A DNA stretch of 64,000 nt from Streptomyces sp. Je 1-79 (GCF_025195125.1 NZ_JAMGSL010000003.1:192575-256574); one strand, 5' to 3'; shown: positions 8,250 through 18,178, counted from the stretch's first letter. Notes: a model not told the origin generated them from the sequence alone. Made by a program: numbers and translations.

Positions 8250-10714
8250 GCGCGCCCGACGCGCGCGAAGTGTCCGAGCGCGGGCGGGGGCCCGAGGAGG
8301 GGCCCGCCGATCTTCGGCTCGTGCCGCCGGCGTTGGCGGCCTGGGGAGCGGCCGCGCTCGCGGTGGGTGCCACCGGGTGGTGGGTGCTCGCGGGCGTGCT
8401 GGCGTGTCTGGCCGGCGCGGCGGTCCTGTCGGTGGTTCTTCGGAGGCGGCCGGGGCAGACACTCCGGGCCACCGCGGGCGCCGCCGTACTCCTCTGCGCC
8501 GCGGCCGGTGCCGCTTCGGGCGGCCTCCACGCGGCGGATCTGCGGCGAGGGCCGGTGCCCGGGCTCGCGGGGGAGTACGCCAGGGCGAGGGTGGAGGTGA
8601 CGGTCACATCCGATCCCCGGCTCACCCGGCCTAGGATCCGGGGCGACAGGACGGCGCCGGTCTCCGTCGTGCTCGACGCCGAGGCGATCCGGATCGAGGC
8701 GGCGGGTGGGACCGTGCACCGCACGAGGACCCCGGTGCTGGTGATCGTGCCGGCCGGGGAAGCCCAGGGGGAGTGGCTGCGGCTGCTGCCCTCGACCCGG
8801 CTGCAGATCACCGGGCGGCTCGCGCCCCCGATACGCCCGGACGACCGGTTCGCGGCGGTGCTGCGGGCCGGCGGGGCCGGACCGCCCCGGATCACCGGGC
8901 CGCCGAGCACCGTGCAGCGTACGGCCGGAGAGCTGCGGGCGGGGCTGCGGCGGGCGACCGAGGACCTCGGCGCGGACGCCCGGGCGCTGCTGCCCGGGCT
9001 GGTCGTCGGCGACACCTCACGGATCGAGCCGGAGCTGAGCGACGCCTTCGCGGCGACGGACCTCTCGCACCTTCTGGCCGTGAGCGGCTCCAACCTGACG
9101 GTCGTGCTGCTCCTGCTCGTCGGACGGCCGGGAACGGCGATGCGGGCCGAACGCGGCGGGCTCGCGCCCCGGCTCGGGATCCCCTTGCGGTCCACCGCGC
9201 TCCTCGGGGGAGGACTGACGCTCGCCTTCGTGATCGTGTGCCGACCGGACCCGAGCGTGCTGCGGGCGGCTGCCTGTGGCGCGGTCGCCCTGCTGGCCAT
9301 CGGCACGGGCCGCCGCAGGTCGCTGATCCCCGCGCTGGCGGCGGCAGTGCTGACGCTGGTGCTCTACGACCCGTGGCTGGCGCGGAGCTATGGCTTCCTG
9401 CTCTCGGTCCTGGCCACCGGGGCGCTGCTCACGATCGCGCCTCGCTGGAGCGACGCGCTGCGGCGACGCGGGGTGCCGGGCAGGCTCGCCGAGGCACTGG
9501 CGGCCGCTCTGGCCGCTCAGGCGGTGTGTGCGCCCGTGGTGGCGGTGTTCGCGGCCCGGGTGAGCCTGGTCGCGATCCCCAGCAATCTCTTCGCCGAGCT
9601 GGCAGTTGCCCCGGCCACGGTCCTGGGGTTCGCCGCGCTCGCGCTGGCGCCGGTCTCGCTTCCGGCGGCGGAACTGGTGGCGCGCGTCGCGGCCTGGCCC
9701 GCGGAGTGGATCGCCGGGGTGGCCCGTGCCGGTGCCGCGCTGCCCGGAGCGGAGGTGGAGTGGCCCGGCGGGTGGTCGGGCGGGTTCCTGCTGGCCGGTC
9801 TCTTCGGTCTGGTGGTGCTCGGGGCGTGGAGACTGCCCTTCAGGCGGAGGATCGCCACGGGCTGTGCCGTCCTGCTGCTCCTCGCGGTGGTGCGACCGCC
9901 CCCGCTGACCCGGCTGGTCAGCGGCTGGCCGCCGCCGGGCTGGGCCTTCGCGATGTGCCAGGTGGGGCAGGGCGACGCGACCGTGCTCGCGGCCGGCGAG
10001 GGCTCGGCCGTCGTCGTGGACGCGGGACCCGACCCGGCACTGGTGGACCGCTGCCTCCACGATCTCGGCGTCCGCACGGTCCCCCTCGTGGTGCTGACGC
10101 ACTTCCACGCGGACCACGTCGCCGGGCTGGCAGGGGTCCTTCGCGGCAGGCCGGTCGGGGCGATCCAGACCACCGGGCTCGAAGAGCCCCCGGGGCAGGC
10201 GGCGTTCGTGCGGCGCACGGCCGCGGCGGCGGGAGTGCCCGTCGTCCGGGCCGGGCCGGGGGAGCACAGACGCCTGGGCCCGCTGGAGTGGCGGGTGTTG
10301 TGGCCCAGGGGGCGGCCCGGGGCTGCGGGGCCGGAGGAGTCGGGGCCGAACGACTCGAGTGTCACGCTGCTCGTCCGGACCGCGGAGGGGATGCGCCTGC
10401 TGCTCCTGGGGGACCTCGAACCGCCCGCCCAGCAGGGTCTGTTGCGGGCGTACCCCGGACTCGGCCCGGTGGACGTGCTCAAGGTCGCCCACCATGGGTC
10501 CGCCCACCAGGATCCCGGGCTGATACGGGCGGTGCGGCCACGGCTGGCGCTGGTGTCGGCCGGTCGGGACAACCCCTACGGCCACCCCTCGCCCCGAACG
10601 GTCGAGGCGCTCAGGGACGGGGGAGCGGAGGTGCTGCGGACGGACCGGCACGGCGCGATCGCGGTGACGGGGGCAGGGGCGGGGCTGATGGCCGTACCGA
10701 GCACGAGCGCGTAG
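8246..10714 (+). CDS. comEC: ComEC/Rec2 competence channel protein
   Basis: An 822-residue polytopic membrane protein with the full ComEC layout. It has N-terminal helices and an extracytoplasmic OB-like region (about residues 100-230), then the competence domain (LLAVSGSNLTVVLLLLVG, RSYGFLLSVLATGALL). From about residue 560 a metallo-beta-lactamase-like domain follows: QVGQGDATVL, VVDAGPD, the metal site THFHADHVAGL, NDSSVTLLV and KVAHHGS. In competent bacteria it passes single-stranded DNA across the membrane and its MBL-like domain is thought to act on the non-transported strand. The metal-binding residues are intact, so the gene is unlikely to be decaying. The start overlaps comEA by four bases. 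Confidence 0.94.
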   Translation: MSAPDAREVSERGRGPEEGPADLRLVPPALAAWGAAALAVGATGWWVLAGVLACLAGAAVLSVVLRRRPGQTLRATAGAAVLLCAAAGAASGGLHAADLRRGPVPGLAGEYARARVEVTVTSDPRLTRPRIRGDRTAPVSVVLDAEAIRIEAAGGTVHRTRTPVLVIVPAGEAQGEWLRLLPSTRLQITGRLAPPIRPDDRFAAVLRAGGAGPPRITGPPSTVQRTAGELRAGLRRATEDLGADARALLPGLVVGDTSRIEPELSDAFAATDLSHLLAVSGSNLTVVLLLLVGRPGTAMRAERGGLAPRLGIPLRSTALLGGGLTLAFVIVCRPDPSVLRAAACGAVALLAIGTGRRRSLIPALAAAVLTLVLYDPWLARSYGFLLSVLATGALLTIAPRWSDALRRRGVPGRLAEALAAALAAQAVCAPVVAVFAARVSLVAIPSNLFAELAVAPATVLGFAALALAPVSLPAAELVARVAAWPAEWIAGVARAGAALPGAEVEWPGGWSGGFLLAGLFGLVVLGAWRLPFRRRIATGCAVLLLLAVVRPPPLTRLVSGWPPPGWAFAMCQVGQGDATVLAAGEGSAVVVDAGPDPALVDRCLHDLGVRTVPLVVLTHFHADHVAGLAGVLRGRPVGAIQTTGLEEPPGQAAFVRRTAAAAGVPVVRAGPGEHRRLGPLEWRVLWPRGRPGAAGPEESGPNDSSVTLLVRTAEGMRLLLLGDLEPPAQQGLLRAYPGLGPVDVLKVAHHGSAHQDPGLIRAVRPRLALVSAGRDNPYGHPSPRTVEALRDGGAEVLRTDRHGAIAVTGAGAGLMAVPSTSA

Positions 10715-10787
10715 GGGGCGCGGCCGTACCGGGGCCTGGCCCCGTACCGAGCAGGTAGGGGGTGCGACCCGTACCGGGGGGGCCTGG
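10689..10787. repeat. Imperfect direct repeats at the comEC 3' end
   Basis: CCGTACCG recurs four times, twice followed by GAGCA and then GTAGGGGG, beginning within the last codons of comEC and running into the intergenic region. It looks like a small duplication of the gene's 3' end. CGGGGCC-T-GGCCCCG at 10730-10744 could fold as a short hairpin. Confidence 0.5.
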
Positions 10788-10814
10788 GTCCGTCCGGCCG
10801 CCGTCCGGGAGAGA

Positions 10815-11291
10815 TCAGACCAGCCACTCGCCGTCGCGCATCAGCTCCCGGTCGGCCAGCTCGTTCTCCTCGCGCCAGGCCTTCACCGACCTGGGGGTGA
10901 CGCGGAGGTAGATCCAGGCCGCCCGGTCGCGCGGATCCCAGGCCAGCTTGGCCGCGAACGCGTCGGCGGAAGCCGTCGGCAGGTCGGTGCCCTCCACGGC
11001 CTCGGCCGTTCCGTCGATCAGCACCACGTCACGGGTGTGGCCGAGGCTGAGCCGGACCTCGCCACGGGGGGTGAGATTGCGGGCCGTGGGGTTGTTCCGC
11101 TTCGTGCACAGCAGAAGGGTTCCGCGGTCGAGGTGCCCGTCGTGGACGTCCCAGAGGAAGGAGAGAGGTACCAGGCATGGTTCGTCGTGGGCGGTCGCGG
11201 TCGCGGCCCACAGGTCGTCGTCCTCCCGGAGCCGGGTGAGGACGTCCTGCTTGCGCCGGGTGCGGGGGCGGGGCGGTTCATGATCGGACAT
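10815..11291 (-). CDS. Pyridoxamine 5'-phosphate oxidase-like (split-barrel) flavoprotein
   Basis: A 158-residue protein with the FMN/F420-binding split-barrel pattern. Recognisable parts are LREDDDLWAATATAHDEPCLVPLSFLWD, then TARNLTPRGEVRLSLGHTRDVVLIDGTAE, and a C-terminal RVTPRSVKAW segment. Such small proteins bind FMN or F420 and reduce diverse substrates; true PdxH function is not implied. The ATG at 11291 is used; the frame runs open to 11336. It is divergent from the NAT gene with 116 bp between them. Confidence 0.82.
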   Translation of the reverse strand: MSDHEPPRPRTRRKQDVLTRLREDDDLWAATATAHDEPCLVPLSFLWDVHDGHLDRGTLLLCTKRNNPTARNLTPRGEVRLSLGHTRDVVLIDGTAEAVEGTDLPTASADAFAAKLAWDPRDRAAWIYLRVTPRSVKAWREENELADRELMRDGEWLV

Positions 11292-11407
11292 GGCTCGCAC
11301 CGTACGCGGAGTGGTCTGGGCGGCGCCTCGGGCCACGGCCCTCGGGCAACGGACCTAGGACCAGGGCCTTATGGGCGAACCGAGGTGAGCGGCGGCAGAC
11401 TCGGGGC

Positions 11408-12220
11408 ATGACCACTCACACCCGGCAGACCCCGGACACGCCGGCCGAGGCGTACCTGCGGCGCATCGGAGCCACCCGGCCGGACCGTCCCGACGTGGCC
11501 GCTCTGCGTGATCTGCATGTGCGGCACCTGAAGACGGTCCCCTTCGAGAACCTGTCGGTCCACCTCGGCGAGGACATCGTCCTGGAGGAGAAGCCGCTGC
11601 TCGACAAGGTCGTCGGGGTGGGCAGGGGCGGGTTCTGCTACGAGATCAACGCCACCTTCGCCGCCCTGCTGCGCGAACTCGGCTTCGCCGTCACGCTCCT
11701 TCAGGCGCGGTGCTTCGGCAAGGGCGGCCGGCTGGGCATCCCGTACGACCACATGGCGGTGCTGGTGGAGACGGCGGAGGAGGGGCGGTGGCTCGCGGAC
11801 GTCGGGTTCGGCGATCACAGCCACTTCCCGCTGGCGCTGGACGAACGGGGCGACCAGAGCGATCCCGGCGGCACGTTCCGTGTGGCGGAGACCGAGGACG
11901 GGGACCTGGACGTGCTGCGGAACGGCGAGCCCGAGTACCGGTTGGAGCTGCGCCCGCGGGTGCTGGCCGATTTCACGGCGGGCTCCTGGTACCAGCGCAC
12001 CTCCCCGGACTCGCACTTCACCCGCTCCCTCGTCTGCTCCCGGCTCACCGACGAGGGCCGGATCACCCTCAGTGGCCACAAGCTCGTCACCACGGTGAAC
12101 GGCGGGAAGCGCACGGAGCGGCTGCTCGACGGGGACGACGAGGTGAGGGCGGCGTACCGGGAGCTGTTCGGGATCGAGCTGACGGACCTCCCGCCGGTCC
12201 CGCCGCCGCGGAAGCGGTAG
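11408..12220 (+). CDS. nat: Arylamine N-acetyltransferase
   Basis: A 270-residue protein, the usual length of bacterial NATs. The Cys-His-Asp triad is visible: Cys in GRGGFCYEINATFAALL (about residue 77), His in YDHMAVLVE, and Asp in WLADVGFGD. The conserved TVPFENLSVHLGE opening is also present. The enzyme transfers acetyl from acetyl-CoA to arylamines or hydrazines. In actinomycetes NAT homologues also act as amide synthases in ansamycin clusters, but nothing of that kind surrounds it here. Confidence 0.95.
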   Translation: MTTHTRQTPDTPAEAYLRRIGATRPDRPDVAALRDLHVRHLKTVPFENLSVHLGEDIVLEEKPLLDKVVGVGRGGFCYEINATFAALLRELGFAVTLLQARCFGKGGRLGIPYDHMAVLVETAEEGRWLADVGFGDHSHFPLALDERGDQSDPGGTFRVAETEDGDLDVLRNGEPEYRLELRPRVLADFTAGSWYQRTSPDSHFTRSLVCSRLTDEGRITLSGHKLVTTVNGGKRTERLLDGDDEVRAAYRELFGIELTDLPPVPPPRKR

Positions 12221-12282
12221 CCGTCGCAGGGTTCGGGACCGGCCGGGGGCGGCGACGGCCGGCCCCGCCGCGCGGGCCTGCC

Positions 12283-12525
12283 CTACGGGGCCTCCAGCCA
12301 GCCCTCGTACTCCGCGGCGAGTTCGTCCAGCGCCGCGGAGTCCAGCCGGCCCTCCGGGTCCTCCACGACCACCAGCCACTGGGCGTCCTCGGCGTCGTCC
12401 TCGCCGGCCAGCGCGTCCCGCACGAGTTGCGGTTCCTCGGCGACCCCGAAGCGGGCGGGAAGCTCTTCGGCGACCTCCTCGGCGGTGTCGCGGTCGGGCA
12501 GTACCAGTACGTGTCGTTCGCTCAC
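12283..12525 (-). CDS. Small conserved acidic protein, unknown function
   Basis: An 80-residue acidic protein starting VSERHVLVLPDRDTAEEVAEE from a GTG at 12525, with DAQWLVVVEDPEG in the middle. An ATG at 12543 is an alternative start that would add six residues. No catalytic motif is seen. The mix of hydrophobic strands and acidic helices suggests a small alpha/beta fold. It is convergent with the NAT gene and divergent from holA. Confidence 0.65.
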   Translation of the reverse strand: MSERHVLVLPDRDTAEEVAEELPARFGVAEEPQLVRDALAGEDDAEDAQWLVVVEDPEGRLDSAALDELAAEYEGWLEAP

Positions 12526-12575
12526 CCGGCCATTCTCGGGCATGGCTGTCAGTGGCCCGTGGGATCCTGGTCCCG

Positions 12576-13562
12576 ATGGCCACCAGGAAGAATTCGACCG
12601 ACGACCTTCTCGCCCCCGTGACGCTCGCCGTGGGCCAGGAGGACCTGCTCCTCGACCGTGCGGTCCAGGAGGTGGTGGCGGCCGCCCGGGCCGCCGACGC
12701 CGACACGGACGTGCGGGACCTCAGCTCCGAGCAGCTTCAGCCCGGGACGCTCGCGGAGCTGACGAGCCCGTCGCTGTTCGCCGAGCGCAAGGTGCTGGTC
12801 GTGCGGAACGCGCAGGACCTGTCCGCGGACACGATCAAGGACATCAAGGCGTACCTCGACGCGCCCATCGAGGAGATCACGCTCGTGCTGCTCCACGCGG
12901 GCGGCGCCAAGGGCAAGGGTCTGCTGGACGCGGCGCGGAAGGCGGGCGCACGGGAGGTGGCCTGCCCGAAGACCACGAAGCCGGCGGAGCGGCTGACGTT
13001 CGTACGGCAGGAGTTCCGGGCGCTGGGGCGTTCGGCGACGCCCGAGGCGTGCCAGGCGCTGGTCGACTCGATCGGCAGCGACCTGCGGGAGCTGGCGTCG
13101 GCGGTGTCGCAGCTGACGGCGGACGTGGAGGGGACGATCGACGAGGCGGTCGTCGGGCGGTACTACACGGGGCGGGCCGAGGCGTCGTCGTTCAACGTCG
13201 CGGACCGCGCGGTGGAGGGACGGGCCGCGGAGGCGCTGGAGGCGCTGCGCTGGTCGCTCTCGACCGGAGTGCCGCCGGTCCTGATCACCAGCGCGCTGGC
13301 GCAGGGCGTCCGGGCGATCGGCAAGCTGTCCTCGGCACGGGGCGGGCGTCCGGCGGATCTGGCGCGGGAGCTGGGGATGCCGCCGTGGAAGATCGACCGC
13401 GTGCGGCAGCAGATGCGGGGCTGGACCCCGGACGGCGTCTCCCTCGCGCTCCGCGCTGTGGCGGAGGCGGACGCGGGTGTGAAGGGCGGAGGGGACGACC
13501 CGGAGTACGCGCTGGAGAAGGCGGTGGTCGCGGTGGCGCGGGCGGCGCGGTTGCGGCGGTAG
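12576..13562 (+). CDS. holA: DNA polymerase III subunit delta
   Basis: A 328-residue clamp-loader subunit. The N-terminal AAA+-like domain shows VGQEDLLLDRAVQEVV, LTSPSLFAERKVLVVRNAQ and a FVRQEFRALGRSATPEACQAL stretch. The C-terminal collar domain carries GRPADLARELGMPPWKIDRVR. Delta opens the beta sliding clamp in the replisome. The start at ATG 12576 (MATRKNSTDDLL) is preferred to the upstream in-frame codon at 12552; GATCCT at 12563-12568 precedes it by seven bases. Confidence 0.93.
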   Translation: MATRKNSTDDLLAPVTLAVGQEDLLLDRAVQEVVAAARAADADTDVRDLSSEQLQPGTLAELTSPSLFAERKVLVVRNAQDLSADTIKDIKAYLDAPIEEITLVLLHAGGAKGKGLLDAARKAGAREVACPKTTKPAERLTFVRQEFRALGRSATPEACQALVDSIGSDLRELASAVSQLTADVEGTIDEAVVGRYYTGRAEASSFNVADRAVEGRAAEALEALRWSLSTGVPPVLITSALAQGVRAIGKLSSARGGRPADLARELGMPPWKIDRVRQQMRGWTPDGVSLALRAVAEADAGVKGGGDDPEYALEKAVVAVARAARLRR

Positions 13563-13579
13563 GCGGGCGCGGGCCGCGC

Positions 13580-13635
13580 GTACGACGAAGGCCCCGCTGC
13601 CTCCTGGGGAAGGAGGACGCGGGGCCTTGTCGTAC
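13580..13635. terminator. Long bidirectional hairpin between holA and rpsT
   Basis: GTACGAC-G-AAGGCCCCGC at the left pairs with GCGGGGCCTT-GTCGTAC at the right (one bulged G), and the inner CCTCCT/AGGAGG also pairs. It lies between two convergent genes and would stop transcription from both sides. Confidence 0.85.
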
Positions 13636-13749
13636 GGCTGGTGGGCTCGTACACGCGTGGCGAACGCGTATCGCGTACGAGTCCGGGGTGCCGGGTGGGA
13701 GCGGGAGAGAGGGCCCGCTGGGTCCCGTCCGGCGTTACATCAGAGGGGC

Positions 13750-14016
13750 TCAGCCCTGCAGAGCGGCAACCTTGGTGGCCAGCGCCGACTTCTTGTTGGC
13801 GGCGGCGTTCTTGTGGATGACGCCCTTCGAGACAGCCTTGTCGAGCGCGCGGGAGGCGGCGCGAGAAGCCACGACGGCCTTCTCGACGTCACCCGCGGCG
13901 ACGGCCTCGCGGGCCTTGCGGATCGCGGTCTTGAGCGAGGACTTGACGGCCTTGTTGCGCAGGCGCGCCTTCTCGTTCGTCTTGTTCCGCTTGATCTGGG
14001 ACTTGATGTTCGCCAC
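13750..14016 (-). CDS. rpsT: 30S ribosomal protein S20
   Basis: An 88-residue basic protein opening [21 protein letters not shown], from a GTG start with an AAAAGG ribosome-binding site. It binds 16S rRNA in the small subunit body. It is divergent from lepA. Confidence 0.97.
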   Translation of the reverse strand: MANIKSQIKRNKTNEKARLRNKAVKSSLKTAIRKAREAVAAGDVEKAVVASRAASRALDKAVSKGVIHKNAAANKKSALATKVAALQG

Positions 14017-14201
14017 GAAAAGAGCCTTTTCAGGTTCGGTGTTGTTTCTGAGGTGTGTCCCATCGCTGAGAGGGCGTACGAGACACAGCTGTCCACGATA
14101 TCAGGGGGGCCAACCTCCGCCCAAACCGAGCGGACGTCCCCAGTCATGGGACGATGGAGCCTACGTATCGATCCGACCATCGCCCCGAGACGAGACCCTG
14201 C

Positions 14202-16073
14202 GTGCCCGCGACTCCTACCAACGTGCCTGAGCCGAGCCGTACCGACCCGGCGCTGATCCGCAATTTCTGCATCATCGCGCACATCGACCACGGCAAGTCC
14301 ACGCTTGCCGACCGGATGCTCCAGCTGACCGGTGTGGTCGACCAGCGGCAGATGCGTGCCCAGTACCTCGACCGGATGGACATCGAGCGCGAGCGCGGCA
14401 TCACGATCAAGTCCCAGGCGGTCCGTCTTCCCTGGGCGCCGACCGAGGGCGAGGGTCAGGGGAAGACCCACATCCTCAACATGATCGACACCCCCGGGCA
14501 CGTCGACTTCACCTACGAGGTCTCGCGGTCCCTGGCCGCCTGTGAGGGCACGGTCCTGCTCGTCGACGCGGCCCAGGGCATCGAGGCGCAGACTCTCGCG
14601 AACCTGTACCTCGCGATGGAGAACGACCTCACGATCGTTCCCGTGCTGAACAAGATCGACCTGCCCGCCGCGCAGCCGGAGAAGTTCTCCGAGGAGCTCG
14701 CCAACCTCATCGGCTGCCAGCCCGAGGACGTGCTCAAGGTCTCGGCCAAGACCGGTCTCGGCGTCGAGGCGCTGCTCGACCGCGTCGTCGCGACCGTTCC
14801 GGCCCCCGTCGGTGTCGCGGACGCGCCCGCCCGCGCGATGATCTTCGACTCGGTCTACGACTCCTACCGCGGTGTCGTGACGTACGTCCGTGTCGTCGAC
14901 GGCCAGCTCAACAAGCGCGAGCGCATCAGGATGATGTCGACCGGCGCCACCCACGAGCTGCTCGAGATCGGTGTCTCGTCCCCGGAGATGACCCCGTCCG
15001 ACGGTCTCGGCGTCGGCGAGGTCGGCTACCTCATCACCGGTGTGAAGGACGTCCGCCAGTCCAAGGTCGGTGACACCATCACCTCCCTGAACAAGGGCGC
15101 CACGGAGGCGCTCGGCGGCTACAAGGACCCCAAGCCGATGGTGTTCTCGGGCCTCTACCCGCTGGACGGCTCGGAGTACCCCGACCTTCGCGACGCCCTC
15201 GACAAGCTGCTGCTCAACGACGCCGCGCTCGTCTACGAGCCGGAGACCTCCGCCGCCCTCGGCTTCGGCTTCCGCGTCGGTTTTCTCGGTCTGCTGCACC
15301 TGGACGTGATCCGGGAGCGGCTCGAGCGCGAGTTCGGTCTCGACCTGATCGCCACCGCCCCCAACGTGGTCTACCGCGTGGTCATGGAGGACGGCAGCGA
15401 GCACACGGTCACCAACCCGAGCGAGTTCCCCGAAGGCAAGATCGACGACGTCTTCGAGCCGGTCGTCCGCGCCACGATCCTCGCCCCGAGCGAGTTCATC
15501 GGCGCGATCATGGAGCTCTGCCAGACCCGTCGCGGCACCCTCCTCGGCATGGACTACCTCTCCGAGGACCGGGTCGAGATCCGCTACACCCTCCCCCTCG
15601 CCGAGATCGTCTTCGACTTCTTCGACCAGCTGAAGTCCAAGACCCGCGGCTACGCCTCCCTGGACTACGAGCCCACCGGCGAGCAGGCGTCCAGCCTGGT
15701 CAAGGTCGACATCCTGCTCCACGGCGACAAGGTGGACGCCTTCTCGGCCGTCACCCACAAGGACGCCGCGTACGCGTACGGCGTCCGGCTCGTCGCCAAG
15801 CTGCGCGAGCTCATCCCGCGGCAGGCCTTCGAGGTGCCCATCCAGGCCGCCATCGGCTCCCGGGTCATCGCCCGCGAGACCATCCGCGCCATCCGGAAGG
15901 ACGTCCTCGCCAAGTGCTACGGCGGTGACATCTCCCGTAAGCGGAAGCTGCTGGAGAAGCAGAAGGAGGGCAAGAAGCGGATGAAGATGGTCGGCTCCGT
16001 GGAGGTCCCGCAGGAGGCCTTCATCGCCGTGCTGTCGAGTGACGACTCCGCCGGCGGCAAGGGCAAGAAGTAG
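14202..16073 (+). CDS. lepA: Elongation factor 4 (LepA) GTPase
   Basis: A 623-residue translational GTPase. G1 is [15 protein letters not shown]3 is DTPGHVDF, G4 is NKIDLP; the switch region reads [22 protein letters not shown]-like domains follow, and the C-terminal LepA-specific region has [20 protein letters not shown] near the end. LepA acts on stalled or unbalanced ribosomes. The GTG at 14202 ([20 protein letters not shown]) is chosen to match the usual streptomycete length; an in-frame ATG at 14154 would add 16 residues. Confidence 0.97.
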   Translation: MPATPTNVPEPSRTDPALIRNFCIIAHIDHGKSTLADRMLQLTGVVDQRQMRAQYLDRMDIERERGITIKSQAVRLPWAPTEGEGQGKTHILNMIDTPGHVDFTYEVSRSLAACEGTVLLVDAAQGIEAQTLANLYLAMENDLTIVPVLNKIDLPAAQPEKFSEELANLIGCQPEDVLKVSAKTGLGVEALLDRVVATVPAPVGVADAPARAMIFDSVYDSYRGVVTYVRVVDGQLNKRERIRMMSTGATHELLEIGVSSPEMTPSDGLGVGEVGYLITGVKDVRQSKVGDTITSLNKGATEALGGYKDPKPMVFSGLYPLDGSEYPDLRDALDKLLLNDAALVYEPETSAALGFGFRVGFLGLLHLDVIRERLEREFGLDLIATAPNVVYRVVMEDGSEHTVTNPSEFPEGKIDDVFEPVVRATILAPSEFIGAIMELCQTRRGTLLGMDYLSEDRVEIRYTLPLAEIVFDFFDQLKSKTRGYASLDYEPTGEQASSLVKVDILLHGDKVDAFSAVTHKDAAYAYGVRLVAKLRELIPRQAFEVPIQAAIGSRVIARETIRAIRKDVLAKCYGGDISRKRKLLEKQKEGKKRMKMVGSVEVPQEAFIAVLSSDDSAGGKGKK

Positions 16074-16108
16074 CCGCACGATCGGCTGATTAGCTGACAG
16101 ATACATCG

Positions 16109-16143
16109 AACGGGTCCCCGCGCCGAGCGTGCGGGGGCCCGTT
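16109..16143 (+). terminator. lepA terminator
   Basis: AACGGGTCCCCGC (16109-16121) pairs with GCGGGGGCCCGTT (16131-16143), 13 pairs including one T-G wobble, with a 9-base loop. It lies 36 bp after the lepA stop. Confidence 0.85.
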
Positions 16144-16238
16144 CTCCGTTCGTTCTGTTATCAACCGGGTATGAAGAGGCGGCCCGCAGCCTCTTACGCG
16201 CCGGACCCCGGCGCCTTACTCTGATCGCGGCTCGAAGG

Positions 16239-16252
16239 TTACTCGCCAGTTA
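16239..16252. promoter_or_regulatory. Imperfect palindrome upstream of the acyl-CoA synthetase gene
   Basis: TTACTCGCCAGTTA is a near-symmetric 14-mer centred about 58 bp before the GTG of the synthetase. It resembles TetR/GntR-type operators seen near fatty-acid genes in actinomycetes, but the match is only suggestive. Confidence 0.3.
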
Positions 16253-16303
16253 GTACGCATGGAACGCACCGCCAGAACGCACCGCCGCCGCCCGGAGGAC
16301 GTC

Positions 16304-18178
16304 GTGAGCGACACACAGACCCTGATCGAGAACCGACCGCCCTCCGTGGCGACCCTCTTCCTTGAGCGCGTCGCGCGGACTCCGGACGCGGAGGCCTACC
16401 GCTATCCGGTCCCGGCGGCGTCCGGCCAGGGCACGGACGAGTGGAAGTCGCTCAGCTGGGGGCAGGCCGCCGAACGCGTCTACGCCATCGCGGCCGGTCT
16501 CGTCGACCTGGGCGTCCAGGCGGAGGAGCGGGTCGCCCTGGCCTCCTCCACCCGGGTGGAATGGATCCTCACCGACCTCGGCGTGATGTGCGCAGGAGCC
16601 GCGGTCACCACGATCTACCCGCAGACCAACGCCGAGGAGTCGGCGTTCATCCTCTCCGACTCCGAGTCCAAGGTGCTGATCGCGGAGGACGCGGCGCAGG
16701 TCGCCAAGGCCCGCGAGACCCGCGCCGAGCTGCCCGGCCTCCACCACGTCGTCGTCATCGACGCCACCGGCGTGGAGACCGACGACTGGGTCATCTCGCT
16801 CGCCGACCTGGAGGCGCGCGGCAAGGCGTACCTGGAGAAGCACCCCGAGGCGGTCAAGGAGCGCGTCGCCGCGATCACCGCCGACCAGCTCGCCACCCTC
16901 ATCTACACCTCGGGCACCACCGGCCGCCCCAAGGGCGTACGGCTCCCGCACGACAACTGGTCGTACATGGCCAAGGCCATCGCCGCGACCGGCCTGGTCA
17001 CCCAGGACGACGTCCAGTACCTCTGGCTGCCGCTCGCGCACGTCTTCGGCAAGGTGCTCACCTCCGGCCAGATCGAGGTCGGTCACGTCACCGCCGTCGA
17101 CGGCCGCATCGACAAGATCATCGTGAACCTGCCGGTGGTCCAGCCGACGTACATGGCCGCCGTGCCCCGCATCTTCGAGAAGGTGTACAACGGCGTCGCC
17201 GCCAAGGCGCGCGAGGGCGGCCCCGCCAAGTACAAGATCTTCCAGTGGGCGGCCGGAGTGGCCCGCGAGTACGCCAAGGTCACCCAGGACAACTTCCGTC
17301 GCACCGGTACCGCCTCCGCCCCCTTCGGCCTCACGGCGAAGCACAAGGTCGCGGACGCGCTGGTCTACAAGAAGCTCCGCGAGGCGTTCGGCGGCCGGCT
17401 GCGCGCCGCCGTCTCCGGCTCCGTCGCGCTGGCACCCGAGATCGGCTTCTTCTTCTCCGGCGCGGGCATCCACATCCTGGAGGGCTACGGCCTCACGGAG
17501 TCCAGCGCCGCCTCCTTCGTCAACCCGGGCGAGGCCTACCGCACCGGTACGGTCGGCAAGCCGCTCCCCGGCTGCGAGGTCCGGATCGCCGACGACGGCG
17601 AGATCCTGCTGCGCGGCCCCGGCATCATGCAGGGCTACCACGGCCTGCCCGAGAAGACCGCCGAGGTCCTGGAGGCGGACGGCTGGTTCCACACCGGGGA
17701 CATCGGCGAGCTGTCCGCCGACGGCTACCTGCGGATCACCGACCGCAAGAAGGACCTGTTCAAGACCTCGGGCGGCAAGTACATCGCGCCGACCGAGATC
17801 GAGGGCCAGTTCAAGGCGGTCTGCCCCTTCGTCTCCAACATCGTCGTCCTCGGCGCCGACCGGAACTACTGCTCCGCGCTCATCGCGCTCGACGAGCCCG
17901 CCATCCTCGGCTGGGCCGCCGAGAACGGCCTCGCGGGCAAGGCGTACGCGGAGGTCGTGGCCGCCCCGCAGACCCTGGAGATGGTGCAGGGCTACGTCGA
18001 CCGCCTCAACGAGGGCGTGCAGCGCTGGCAGACGATCAAGAAGTTCCGGCTGCTGCCGCGGGACCTGGACGTCGAGCACGGTGAGCTGACCCCGTCGCTG
18101 AAGATGAAGCGGCCGGTGGTGGAGCGGACGTACAAGGAGCTGATCGAGGACATGTACGCGGGGGCCCGGGAGGCGTAG
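16304..18178 (+). CDS. Long-chain acyl-CoA synthetase (AMP-forming)
   Basis: A 624-residue ANL-superfamily enzyme that activates fatty acids to acyl-CoA through an acyl-AMP. The P-loop motif is YTSGTTGRPKGVRLPH, the A5 motif is GYGLTESSAASF, and the A7/A8 region reads GWFHTGDIGELSADGYLRITDRKKDLFKTSGGKYIAP. The lysine-containing A10 region lies in LTPSLKMKRPVV near the end. A GGAGG at 16294-16298 supports the GTG at 16304; an ATG at 16259 is in frame but has no ribosome-binding site. The gene stands alone between terminators. Confidence 0.93.
   Translation: MSDTQTLIENRPPSVATLFLERVARTPDAEAYRYPVPAASGQGTDEWKSLSWGQAAERVYAIAAGLVDLGVQAEERVALASSTRVEWILTDLGVMCAGAAVTTIYPQTNAEESAFILSDSESKVLIAEDAAQVAKARETRAELPGLHHVVVIDATGVETDDWVISLADLEARGKAYLEKHPEAVKERVAAITADQLATLIYTSGTTGRPKGVRLPHDNWSYMAKAIAATGLVTQDDVQYLWLPLAHVFGKVLTSGQIEVGHVTAVDGRIDKIIVNLPVVQPTYMAAVPRIFEKVYNGVAAKAREGGPAKYKIFQWAAGVAREYAKVTQDNFRRTGTASAPFGLTAKHKVADALVYKKLREAFGGRLRAAVSGSVALAPEIGFFFSGAGIHILEGYGLTESSAASFVNPGEAYRTGTVGKPLPGCEVRIADDGEILLRGPGIMQGYHGLPEKTAEVLEADGWFHTGDIGELSADGYLRITDRKKDLFKTSGGKYIAPTEIEGQFKAVCPFVSNIVVLGADRNYCSALIALDEPAILGWAAENGLAGKAYAEVVAAPQTLEMVQGYVDRLNEGVQRWQTIKKFRLLPRDLDVEHGELTPSLKMKRPVVERTYKELIEDMYAGAREA

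Noticed and set aside
13740..16106. 788-codon open frame antisense to lepA
   Set aside because: Composition-driven shadow of lepA; only its far end (13750-14016 in another frame) is a real gene, rpsT.
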